From: Planctomycetota bacterium
GTDB lineage: Bacteria > Planctomycetota > J058
Direction of reading: 5' to 3'
Length of the DNA: 41,719 nucleotides
NCBI GenBank assembly: GCA_019636275.1
Contig: JAHBXY010000074.1
Span: 1-41,719, forward strand
How positions within the stretch are numbered: position 1 is the first letter of the stretch; each line of letters starts with the position of its first letter. The translations under genes and the position numbers were made by a program. Shown one piece after another: positions 1 through 6,501 of the stretch. Below the pieces are notes generated by a model, which was not told where the DNA came from, did no database searches, and saw only the letters and a program-made list of their open reading frames with translations.

Positions 1-782
1 GGCCAGCGCGCCGCCGGGTCGCGGGCGAGCGCCCGCATGACGACGTCCTCGAGGGCCGGGTCGAGGTCGCGGCGCACCTGCCGCGGCCGCGGGATCCGCC
101 CCTGGACCGACGCCTCGAGGACCGCCAGGGCCGAGGTGCCGGCGAGCGGCGGCTGGCCGGCGAGGAGCTCGTAGAGCGTCGCGCCGAGGCCGTAGACGTC
201 CGACCAGGGGCCCACCTGCTGCCGGTCGCCCAGGGCCTGCTCGGGCGCCATGTAGCTCGGCGTGCCGACGACCTCCCCGTCACGCGTCAGCCGCCGCCCG
301 TCGCCCTGCAGGGCGGCCAGCCCGAAGTCGGTCAGGCGGGGGCGCCCGTCGCGGCCGAGGAGGACGTTCTCGGGCTTGACGTCGCGGTGCAGGACGCCGT
401 GGTCGTGCGCGTGCTGGACGGCGCGGGCGACCTCGATCACGAGGCGGGCCGCGCGCTCCTGGCCGAGGGCGCCGTCGCGGCGCAGGACCTCGCGCAGGCT
501 CTGGCCCTCGACCAGCTCCATGACCAGGAACGGCCGGCCGCGGTCGACCCCGCCCGCGTGGACCGGCACGATCCCCGGGTGGCGCAGGTTGCCGGCGGCC
601 TGCGCCTCGCGCTGGAGGCGGGCCACGGCCTCGGCGTCGGCGCACTGGGGCTGCAGCACCTTGAGCGCCACGTCGCGGCCCAGGAGCGGGTCGCGCGCGC
701 GGTAGACGACGCCCATGCCGCCGCGGCCCAGCTCGCCCAGGAGCTCGTAGTGATCGACCTTCCTCGGCGGGCTCGCGGCCAC
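1..782 (-). CDS. Ser/Thr protein kinase, C-terminus cut by window edge
   Basis: The minus strand encodes an N-terminal eukaryotic-like Ser/Thr kinase domain. The first 20 or so residues lead into KVDHYELLGELGRGGMG (glycine-rich loop), then VALKVL with the ATP-binding lysine. Further on come the catalytic loop VLHRDVKPENVLL, the magnesium-binding TDFGLA and the activation-segment motif GTPSYMAPEQ. The reading frame runs through base 1, so the C-terminal region (in this family often a membrane segment plus a sensor or TPR domain) lies outside the window. The GTG at 782 is the best start because it leaves a short N-terminus before the kinase fold; no clear Shine-Dalgarno is visible. The RGGMG signature is typical of planctomycete and myxobacterial kinases. 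The substrate is unknown. Confidence 0.9.
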   Translation of the reverse strand, partial: MAASPPRKVDHYELLGELGRGGMGVVYRARDPLLGRDVALKVLQPQCADAEAVARLQREAQAAGNLRHPGIVPVHAGGVDRGRPFLVMELVEGQSLREVLRRDGALGQERAARLVIEVARAVQHAHDHGVLHRDVKPENVLLGRDGRPRLTDFGLAALQGDGRRLTRDGEVVGTPSYMAPEQALGDRQQVGPWSDVYGLGATLYELLAGQPPLAGTSALAVLEASVQGRIPRPRQVRRDLDPALEDVVMRALARDPAARW

Positions 783-822
783 GCCCGCACGATGGCGCGC
801 CGGGCGCGACCGCGCCAGACGG

Positions 823-1020
823 TCACTCCTGCCCGCGCGCCGCCTCCACCCGGGCGAGGTCGGCCTCGACCTCCCGCGCCTCGTCCGACCCGGGCGGCAG
901 GAGGCGGAGGGCGACGACGAGGTCCGCGCGGGCGCCCGGGAGGTCCCCGAGGGCGAGCCTCGCGGGCAAGCATCACGGCGCGCACGATGGCCGCCCGGCG
1001 GCGGGCCCGCCACCCCGGAG
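823..1020 (-). pseudogene. C-terminal remnant of a TPR-type protein
   Basis: On the minus strand, 823-969 reads as a plausible protein tail (RLALGDLPGARADL, then ALRLLPPGSDEAREVEADLA, ending in GQE and a TGA at 823-825). It resembles the last helices of TPR proteins, with alternating hydrophobic and charged positions and a PxSDEA turn. There is no start codon of its own: an in-frame TGA lies at 973-975. A neighbouring frame just upstream (AAIVRAVMLA) joins it smoothly, as if one base had been lost or gained near 970. The divergent secretin gene starts at 1061, so at most about 65 codons remain. I read it as the stump of a larger gene; it could also be a chance reading of GC-rich DNA. Confidence 0.3.
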
Positions 1021-1046
1021 GCTGGTGCTCAGCCCCGGTCCGGGGT

Positions 1047-1052
1047 TAACGT
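1047..1052 (+). promoter_or_regulatory. -10-like hexamer for a leaderless secretin transcript
   Basis: TAACGT lies 8 nt before the ATG at 1061, and no purine-rich Shine-Dalgarno sits between. The spacing would put the transcription start at or next to the start codon. The same arrangement recurs at several other genes in the window. No convincing -35 element was found. Confidence 0.4.
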
Positions 1053-1060
1053 TGTGCGCG

Positions 1061-2365
1061 ATGGCCCGGGGCAGCAGGGGACGAGGGCGGGCGCTGGCGC
1101 TCGCGGCGGTGGTGGCCGGCGCGGGCTGCGCCGCCGCGCCGTCGCCGCCGCCCCCGCCCCCGCCGCGCGAGGACCCGCCCATGCTCATGGCGCAGGTCGA
1201 GGACCCGGCGGGCACCGCCACGCGGCCCGACCCGCCGACCGACTTCCTCGACTTCCCCGCCGCGCCCGACCTCCTGCCGCGCGACTACGAGATGGAGGAG
1301 CCCGAGGGCTCGGAGCGGGCCGGCCTCGTGACGCGCTTCTACCGCGTGCGCAGCCAGACGGGCGCCGCGCTGATCGACGTCCTGAACCACTGGAAGTCGG
1401 CCAAGGCGCGCATCGTCAACGTCCCGCAGCACAACATGCTGATCATCACCGAGGACCGCGAGCGCATGACGGTGCTCGAGAAGGTGCTGCAGCAGGTCGA
1501 CCTCGTGCCGCCGCAGGTGGAGATCGAGGCGCGCGTCATCGAGATCCTCGAGACCGACGGCTTCGAGTACGGCTTCGAGCTGCGCGTCGACCGGGCGGCC
1601 GCCGGCAACACGGCCCTGCGCCGCTACGACGGGCGCTTCCACTCGAACAGCTTCCTCTCCTCGCTCACCGACCAGGCGGCGCCGTTCCAGGGCGCCTCCA
1701 TGAGCTGGGCGAGCGTGGGCAAGGTCGTCAAGGAGCTGGGCGACTTCGAGTTCATCATGCGCGCCCTCGAGACGGAGGGCTACGCCGAGATCGTCTCGGC
1801 GCCGCGGATCGTGTGCCGCTCCGGGCAGCGCGCGATCCTGCGCACGGCCACGAAGCTGCCGATCCAGGACTTCCTGGTCCAGTCGACGGCCAACGTGCGC
1901 ATCGCGACGCGCTTCGAGTCGGTCGGCGTGACGCTCGAGGTCGCGCCCACGGTCGTCGGCCGCGACGCGATCACGGTCGAGGTCAAGCCCTCGGTCTCGA
2001 ACGTCGTGCGCTTCGAGTTCAGCCCGGCCGCCGGCGGGATCCCCGTCCCCGTGATCGCAGAGCGCTCGGCGACGACGCAGGTCGACATCCGCAACGGCGA
2101 GATCCTGGTCATCGGCGGGCTGCTCGACACGCAGTCGCGCACAGACAACCGCCGCGTGCCGATCATCGGCCGCCTGCCGATCGTCGGTCGCCTGTTCTCG
2201 TCCACCGACGACCGCGAGCAGAAGACCAACGTCGTGTTCATCCTCCGTATCCGGATCCTCACGTCCGCCGAGAAGGCGCGGAACCGCGACGAGATCCCGC
2301 TCACGCGCGAGGAGCGCACGCGCCTCGAGGAGCGCGACGAGGACTCGACGCCGCGCGGTCGCTGA
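1061..2365 (+). CDS. Secretin-family outer-membrane lipoprotein
   Basis: A 434-residue protein of the secretin superfamily (GspD/PilQ/OutD relatives), which forms large outer-membrane channels for type II/IV pilus-type export. Residues 1-23 form a lipoprotein signal ending in AGAGC (lipobox Cys23), followed by a Pro-rich tether. Around residues 90-150 is a secretin N-type subdomain (FYRVRSQTGAALIDVLNHW, then a NMLIITE strand). The core begins at QVEIEARVIEI and ends with the diagnostic VPIIGRLPIVGRLFSS followed by TNVVFILRIRIL. It is short for GspD and has only one visible N-domain, like the compact secretin-like proteins of planctomycetes. No other secretion-machine gene is adjacent; the nearest related gene is the Flp-like pilin at about 9 kb. 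The ATG at 1061 is preferred over an upstream in-frame start because the signal peptide begins there. Confidence 0.85.
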   Translation: MARGSRGRGRALALAAVVAGAGCAAAPSPPPPPPPREDPPMLMAQVEDPAGTATRPDPPTDFLDFPAAPDLLPRDYEMEEPEGSERAGLVTRFYRVRSQTGAALIDVLNHWKSAKARIVNVPQHNMLIITEDRERMTVLEKVLQQVDLVPPQVEIEARVIEILETDGFEYGFELRVDRAAAGNTALRRYDGRFHSNSFLSSLTDQAAPFQGASMSWASVGKVVKELGDFEFIMRALETEGYAEIVSAPRIVCRSGQRAILRTATKLPIQDFLVQSTANVRIATRFESVGVTLEVAPTVVGRDAITVEVKPSVSNVVRFEFSPAAGGIPVPVIAERSATTQVDIRNGEILVIGGLLDTQSRTDNRRVPIIGRLPIVGRLFSSTDDREQKTNVVFILRIRILTSAEKARNRDEIPLTREERTRLEERDEDSTPRGR

Positions 2366-2416
2366 GCGCGCCGTCCGGCCCCAGGGCCGCTGACGGGACC
2401 GGTCGCTGACGACGCG

Positions 2417-2615
2417 GCCGAGTGGCCGCGCTTGTGTGAGCACCGGCTCGGGGCTGCACGTCGGTCGGCCCAGGGTTCGTCGACGAGGGCCGAGTGGCTG
2501 GCGCGTGTGAGCACGGTCGCGGTGCTGGGTCGGCCCGGGGTTCATCGACGACCGAGTGGCTGCGCGTGTGAGCACGGTCGCGGTGCTGGAGGTCGGCCCA
2601 GGGCTCGTCGACCAG
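2417..2615 (+). repeat. Three tandem degenerate repeats of 62-72 bp
   Basis: The 378 bp between the secretin and the next gene holds three head-to-tail copies starting at 2417, 2489 and 2551. Each copy carries CCGAGTGGC, then GTGTGAGCAC, then GGTCGGCCC, then TCGTCGACGA or TCATCGACGA. Copies 2 and 3 share GCGCGTGTGAGCACGGTCGC and are the most alike. A degraded fourth copy (GCCGCTGCGCAC) follows. I see no gene in the array and no clear hairpin that would make it a terminator. The function is unknown. Confidence 0.75.
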
Positions 2616-2656
2616 GCCGCTGCGCACGTGGGCTGCTGGCCGCGGCGGCGGGCGGG

Positions 2657-2744
2657 GGCTCGAAGTAGGTCGCTACGTCGTCCCCCGCGCGCGCCTCCCG
2701 CCTCGGTCTGCGGAGGCTCGCCTCGGCCGCTGCTCCGATCGAGG
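2657..2744 (+). repeat. Dispersed ~90 bp element, copy A
   Basis: This stretch is related to the minus-strand sequence of 25397-25487. Both begin with GGCTCGAAGTA and end with GCTGCTCCGATCGAGG; by hand alignment the interior is roughly three-quarters identical with small gaps. Copy A abuts the start of the plus-strand gene at 2744. Copy B lies 5' of the minus-strand gene starting at 25271, so each copy has the same orientation relative to its downstream gene. It may be a small non-autonomous mobile repeat or a conserved leader element. Confidence 0.6.
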
Positions 2745-4114
2745 TGGCCGCGCGGGTGGCGGCGTCCGTGGGTCGACTGGAACGGCCGCGCGTCGAGGGC
2801 TACCCTCCGGTCGTGGGCCTCGACGTCGTCGCGCGAGCCGAGCCCGGTGTGGCGTGGGAGGAGGTCTCCCGGCGCTGCCGCCGCGCCCTCGGCGCGGCGC
2901 GCTGGCGCGAGGTCGAGCCCGCCGCCGGACCCTGGCCCGGCGGCGCGCCGGGGCGCGTCGGCGCCGCGGACGGCCGGCGGGTCGCCGAGGTGGACGTCGG
3001 CCCGGCCGCCCCGATCGTCGTCGAGTCGAGCGAGGGCGCGCTCGTCGCGCGCGCCCGCACGACCCCGTGGGGCCCCGGCTACCACCAGCGGGTCGTGGCC
3101 GTCCTCGACCGGCTGGGGCAGGCCCTGCCGGGCGGATGGCGCGAGGTGCGCGACGCGGCGGGCTACTTCGAGGTCCGGCGGCGCGCCGAGCTCTGCCGCC
3201 GGTTCCTCGACTGGGGGCGCGCGCTCTGGGGCGACGCCGCCGGCGCGGCCCGCCTGGGGTTGGGCGTCGAGGGGCCGCTGGAGGTGCCGCCCGGGCAGGT
3301 CGCGACGCCGACCGGCTTCAAGGACGGCGCCTGGGTGCGGCGGACGCGCGCGGCGCTCGATCAGGCGCGCGGGTCGGCGCGGCCCGACCGGCCGGGCCGC
3401 GCCGCGCGCGAGGCGTTCCTCTGGTGGTGCGCCACGCCCGACTCGCTCGACCTGAGCCAGCTCGGGCGCGCGCTGTGCGCGACGGACGTGATCTGGCGGC
3501 CGATGACCGGTGAGGACGACCCCGGGCAGGAGGCGGCCCGGCGCCGGGCGCTCGACTGCTTCGAGGCGGCGCTCGAGGGCGACCCACGGGCCGACGTGCC
3601 GGCCCCCGAGCTCCGTCGCCTCTACGAGCTGACGGGCCGCCGGCCGCGCGCCGGGCGGCTGGTCGAGGGCGCGGAGGGCGAGGCCTTCTGGGGCGGCTAC
3701 CGCGAGGGGTGGATCCGCCTGGCGATCGGCCGCTGGGCGGTCGCCGTGCCCGGCTGGCTCCGCGGCGCCGTCGGCGGCGAGGGGCACGACGTGTTCTGGG
3801 ACGACGAGATGACCGTCCACGTGAGCGTCGGGCGCGGTCCGCGCCGCGCCTTCTCGCCGCGGGCCGCGGCCGCGCGCCACGTCGGCTGGCTCCTGCCCGA
3901 CGAGCGGGCGCGCGCCCGCGTGGAGGTGCTCGAGGGCGACGACGTGCGCGGCTACGCCGTCGTCGTGCCCACGCCGGACGTGGGCACGCGCGACGCCCTC
4001 ATCCAGGGCCTCGTCGCGCACGACGCCGAGCGGGTCGGCTTCACGGTCGTGGCCCGCAGCCCGGCGGCGCGCGACATGGGCCTGCGCTTCGGGCGGTGCC
4101 TGCGGCCGGCCTGA
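2744..4114 (+). CDS. Hypothetical protein, about 456 residues
   Basis: An open reading frame with strong coding character (GC-rich third positions, balanced residues), not recognised as any family. It has no signal peptide or membrane segment, so it is probably cytosolic. The N-terminal third has an alternating beta/alpha pattern and a conserved-looking WGPGYHQRVVAVLDRLG. The middle is helical and rich in Arg and Asp. The C-terminal third has alternating strands (GYAVVVPTPDVGTRDALIQG). Two Trp-rich spots (FLWWCATPDSLDL and FWGGYREGWIRLA) may be core or binding elements. The start is uncertain: the GTG at 2744 overlaps the end of the repeat element, and other GTG codons follow within a few residues. 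Its neighbours give no functional hint. Confidence 0.65.
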   Translation: MAARVAASVGRLERPRVEGYPPVVGLDVVARAEPGVAWEEVSRRCRRALGAARWREVEPAAGPWPGGAPGRVGAADGRRVAEVDVGPAAPIVVESSEGALVARARTTPWGPGYHQRVVAVLDRLGQALPGGWREVRDAAGYFEVRRRAELCRRFLDWGRALWGDAAGAARLGLGVEGPLEVPPGQVATPTGFKDGAWVRRTRAALDQARGSARPDRPGRAAREAFLWWCATPDSLDLSQLGRALCATDVIWRPMTGEDDPGQEAARRRALDCFEAALEGDPRADVPAPELRRLYELTGRRPRAGRLVEGAEGEAFWGGYREGWIRLAIGRWAVAVPGWLRGAVGGEGHDVFWDDEMTVHVSVGRGPRRAFSPRAAAARHVGWLLPDERARARVEVLEGDDVRGYAVVVPTPDVGTRDALIQGLVAHDAERVGFTVVARSPAARDMGLRFGRCLRPA

Positions 4115-4186
4115 CCGGCCCGCCGACGGAAGCTCCGTCCTGCACCAGGCGCGGGTCGGTCACTCGACGGCGGGGCAACGGCTCGA

Positions 4187-4429
4187 TCAGTCCGCCAGCC
4201 CCTCCATGATGATCAGGTTCGGGATCTCCTGATACTCCGGGAAGCGGTCGTGGTCGTCCTTCGAGAACAGGCGCTTGCCGTCGACGACCACGTCGAAGAT
4301 GCCGTTGTCGCCCTTGATCAGCTCGGGCTGGACGTGGCTCTCACCGAAGCGGGCCTTGAGCTCGGCGACCAGACCGGTCGCCTGGGGGCCGTAGTTTCAA
4401 CGCGTGCAGTAGGTGATCTGGACCTTCAC
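4187..4429 (-). CDS. selW: SelW/Rdx-family selenoprotein with in-frame UGA
   Basis: Read through one TGA, this minus-strand frame gives an 80-residue protein: VKVQITYCTRUNYGPQATGL, then VAELKARFGESHVQPELIKG, DNGIFDVVVDGKRLFSKDDH and DRFPEYQEIPNLIIMEGLAD. The TGA at 4399-4397 is codon 11 and gives C8-x-x-U11, the redox motif of the Rdx family (SelW, SelT, SelH, SelV). The rest matches that thioredoxin-like fold: the beta1-loop-alpha1 start, the GxFDVxVDG hairpin, FSK, and RFPE near the end. The GTG start at 4429 has an AGGAGAGG ribosome site 4 nt upstream. The gene follows the PilZ gene by 21 nt on the same strand, so the two are probably cotranscribed. A perfect stem-loop sits just after the UGA (separate entry). 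The family is thought to act in thiol redox control. The alternative is a Cys-to-stop mutant; the hairpin and the 69 intact downstream codons argue against that. Confidence 0.88.
4364..4399 (-). promoter_or_regulatory. Bacterial SECIS element after the selW UGA
   Basis: On the minus strand the UGA (4399-4397) is followed by 14 nt. Then comes GGCGACC (4382-4376), loop GGTCT (4375-4371) and GGTCGCC (4370-4364): a perfect 7 bp stem with a five-base loop. The loop starts 21 nt after the UGA and has G at its first two positions, which fits the published bacterial SECIS model (apical loop about 16-37 nt downstream with a G at the start of the loop). The GGUCU loop also occurs in the E. coli fdhF SECIS that binds SelB. 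The hairpin lies within coding sequence, as bacterial SECIS elements do. Confidence 0.82.
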
Positions 4430-4450
4430 GGGACCTCTCCTGGGCTCCCC

Positions 4451-4807
4451 CTAGCCGTATCGGGCCTGATACTCGGCGTATCGACGGAGGATGTAGTCGA
4501 TGATGATGTTCTTCTCGAACAGCGGGATGTGCACGAACTGGCAGCCCATCCCGTGCTCCGCCTCCGTGCGCTTGTGCCAGAGGACCTTGGCGATGACGTT
4601 GATCTCCTTGGGGTAGGAGTCGATGCGGAAGTCGAGCGCGATCTGGCTCTGGACCGGCAGGAGCTCCTGCGTGGAGAGGAAGGCCCCCTCCGGCCCGAGG
4701 TTGATGATCGTGACCTGCTGGGTCTCGCTCGCCGGGTCGGACAGGTTCTTGACCCGCGCCTCGAGGTTCGTGTCGAGTCGGCGGTAACGTCGCTTCTCGG
4801 CTCCCAC
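4451..4807 (-). CDS. PilZ-domain protein
   Basis: A 118-residue stand-alone PilZ domain, a beta-barrel that usually binds cyclic di-GMP. The N-terminal arginine cluster EKRRYRRLDTNLEARV matches the RxxxR switch. The second motif is INLGPEGAFL, so the canonical (D/N)xSxxG serine is replaced by glycine, which may weaken ligand binding. The later part (IAKVLWHKRTEAEHGMGCQF) is the usual last strands. It starts at a GTG at 4807 with AAGGGCGAGG upstream. It lies 117 nt after the permease gene and 21 nt before selW on the same strand. The partner is unknown; relatives regulate motility, polysaccharide or secretion machines. Confidence 0.85.
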   Translation of the reverse strand: MGAEKRRYRRLDTNLEARVKNLSDPASETQQVTIINLGPEGAFLSTQELLPVQSQIALDFRIDSYPKEINVIAKVLWHKRTEAEHGMGCQFVHIPLFEKNIIIDYILRRYAEYQARYG

Positions 4808-4835
4808 GCCCCTCGCCCTTCTGCCCGCCCCCGGC

Positions 4836-4913
4836 CATCATCCCCCGACGCGGACGGCGGTGTGTAACCGCCGATGATGCCAGACCTCGCGGGCGCGCAC
4901 AATCCCGCGAGGT
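4836..4913 (-). promoter_or_regulatory. Structured spacer: terminator-like hairpin and nested stem before PilZ/selW
   Basis: Between the permease stop and the PilZ start, the minus strand can fold into two elements. The first is ACCTCGCGGG (4913-4904), a 10-base loop, and CCCGCGAGGT (4893-4884): a perfect 10 bp stem 11 nt after the permease stop, without a T tract. The second has an inner GGCGGT-tacac-ACCGCC stem enclosed by outer CATCATC/GATGATG arms. The first is a plausible terminator. The second may be a 5' leader structure of the PilZ-selW unit. No known riboswitch consensus was recognised. Confidence 0.45.
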
Positions 4914-4924
4914 GCTTGCCCCCC

Positions 4925-6466
4925 TCAGCGGGTCGGGACCTTCCCGCGCATGAGGAGGAGGTAGAGCCCGAGCGAGGTGAGCGCGCCGCTGAACCAGGCG
5001 CCGTCGAACAGGAACTTGAGGCCAGGCACCACCTTGCCCAGGAGGACCACCCCGATGCCGACCGCCGTGGCGATCAGGGCGGCCGGGTTGAAGCCGCCGC
5101 TGTAGTGGTAGGGTCCGTCGACCCGGTACAGGCCGGCGAGGTCCAGCCGGGCGCGGCGGAGGAGCATGTAGTCGGCGATCAGGACGCCGCCGACCGCCCC
5201 CAGGAGGCCCGAGTAGGACAGGAGCCAGCCGACGTACTGGCCGAGGAGCAGCCAGGGGCAGAGGGCCACGCCGACGACGGCGGCGATCAGGCCGCCGACG
5301 CGGAAGGAGATCCTGCGCGGGAAGGCGTTGCTGATCGAGTTCGCCGGCCCGACGATGTTGGCGGCGATGTTCGTCGACAGCGTCGCCACGGCCAGCGCCA
5401 GCGTCGACAGGGCGGCCAGCGGCGCCGACCCCGTCTCCTTGGCGAGGCGCGTGACGAGGACGACGGGGTCCCAGATCGCCTCGCCGTAGATCACGAGCGT
5501 CGCCGAGGTGACCGCGACGCCGATGAAGCTGAACAGGACCATGGTCAGCGGCAGCCCGAGGGCCTGGCCGAGGAGCTGGTCGCGCTGGCTGCGGCAGTAG
5601 CGGGTGAAGTCGGGGATGTTGAGCGACAGCGTCGCCCAGAAGCCGACCATGGCCGTCACGCCGGGCAGGAACACGGCGAGCAGCCAGGCCCAGCCGGTCT
5701 CGCCCTTGGACTGGACCAGCGCGCTGGAGCTCTCGAGGACCGTGCCCAGGCCGCCGCCTCGGCGCGCGGCCCAGGCGAGGAGCACGAGGCCGACCAGGAT
5801 GAGGAAGGGCGCGGCGAGGCTCTCCAGCCACTTGATCGACTCGTGGCCCCGCCACACGAAGAAGACGTTCACCGCCCAGAAGAGCGCGAAGCACGCCCAG
5901 GAGGGGAAGGTCAGGTCGAGGAGCCTCGCCCCCCCGCCGAGCTCGAGCCAGCCCGGCCAGATGGCGCCGATCGTCTGGCTGATCGCCTCGCCGCCGATGT
6001 AGGTCTGGATGCCGAACCAGCCGCAGGCGACCACGGCCCGGGCGAGGGACGGGACGTGCGAGCCGTGCACGCCGAAGCTGGCCCGGGCGAAGACGGGGAA
6101 GGGGATGCCGTAGCGGGTCCCCGCGTGCGCGTTGAGCACCATGGGCACGAGCACGATCACGTTGCCGAGGAGGATCGCGAGCATGGCCTGCCACCAGACC
6201 ATCCCCGACTGCACGAGCGTCGCCGCGAGCATGTAGGTGGGGATGCACACGGCCATGCCGACCCACAGCGTGGCCATGTTGAAGGCCCCCCAGGTGCGCT
6301 GGGAGAGCCCCGTGGGGTCGAGGTCGGGGTTGTGCAGCCGCGGGTCGGAGGGCGGCTCGAGGAGCTCGACGAGCCCGTCGACCTCTCGGGTGGTGACCTC
6401 GCGGGCCAGGGCCGCGTCGTCCGGGGTGTCCCCGGGGGGCGTGTCCATGGGGGCGGGCGTGTCCAT
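4925..6466 (-). CDS. NCS1-family nucleobase/hydantoin:cation symporter
   Basis: A 513-residue inner-membrane transporter with about 12 hydrophobic segments. It imports purines, pyrimidines, hydantoins or allantoin with Na+ or H+. The N-terminal NPDLDPTGLSQRTWGAFNMA and the first-helix LWVGMAVCIPTYMLA are NCS1 signatures, as are GIPFPVFARASFGVHGSHVP, GWFGIQTYIGGEA, FFVWRGHESIKWLE and LNIPDFTRYCRSQ. The Trp and Gln of GWFGIQ, the Trp-containing segment near residue 220 and the Asn of the NIPDF segment correspond to the ligand-binding positions known from Mhp1. The substrate cannot be read from sequence. Two in-frame ATGs (6466 and 6448) are possible starts. It follows the EI24-type gene by 35 nt on the same strand and may be cotranscribed. 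No pyrimidine or allantoin catabolic genes are nearby. Confidence 0.9.
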   Translation of the reverse strand: MDTPAPMDTPPGDTPDDAALAREVTTREVDGLVELLEPPSDPRLHNPDLDPTGLSQRTWGAFNMATLWVGMAVCIPTYMLAATLVQSGMVWWQAMLAILLGNVIVLVPMVLNAHAGTRYGIPFPVFARASFGVHGSHVPSLARAVVACGWFGIQTYIGGEAISQTIGAIWPGWLELGGGARLLDLTFPSWACFALFWAVNVFFVWRGHESIKWLESLAAPFLILVGLVLLAWAARRGGGLGTVLESSSALVQSKGETGWAWLLAVFLPGVTAMVGFWATLSLNIPDFTRYCRSQRDQLLGQALGLPLTMVLFSFIGVAVTSATLVIYGEAIWDPVVLVTRLAKETGSAPLAALSTLALAVATLSTNIAANIVGPANSISNAFPRRISFRVGGLIAAVVGVALCPWLLLGQYVGWLLSYSGLLGAVGGVLIADYMLLRRARLDLAGLYRVDGPYHYSGGFNPAALIATAVGIGVVLLGKVVPGLKFLFDGAWFSGALTSLGLYLLLMRGKVPTR

Positions 6467-6501
6467 GGGGGCCAGAGTCTAGAGGTCGGGCCGGGGATCC
6501 G

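Noticed and set aside
2417..2615. CRISPR array
   Set aside because: The copies are contiguous with no spacers and they vary in length; these are ordinary tandem repeats.
1046..4021. Very long minus-strand open frame opposite the secretin and the hypothetical gene
   Set aside because: It is a shadow frame of GC-rich genes: it crosses two genes and a repeat array, and its composition is dominated by Arg, Ala and Gly with no domain.
4250..4867. Plus-strand open frame of 205 codons over selW and PilZ
   Set aside because: It is antisense to two well-supported minus-strand genes and shows no family pattern.
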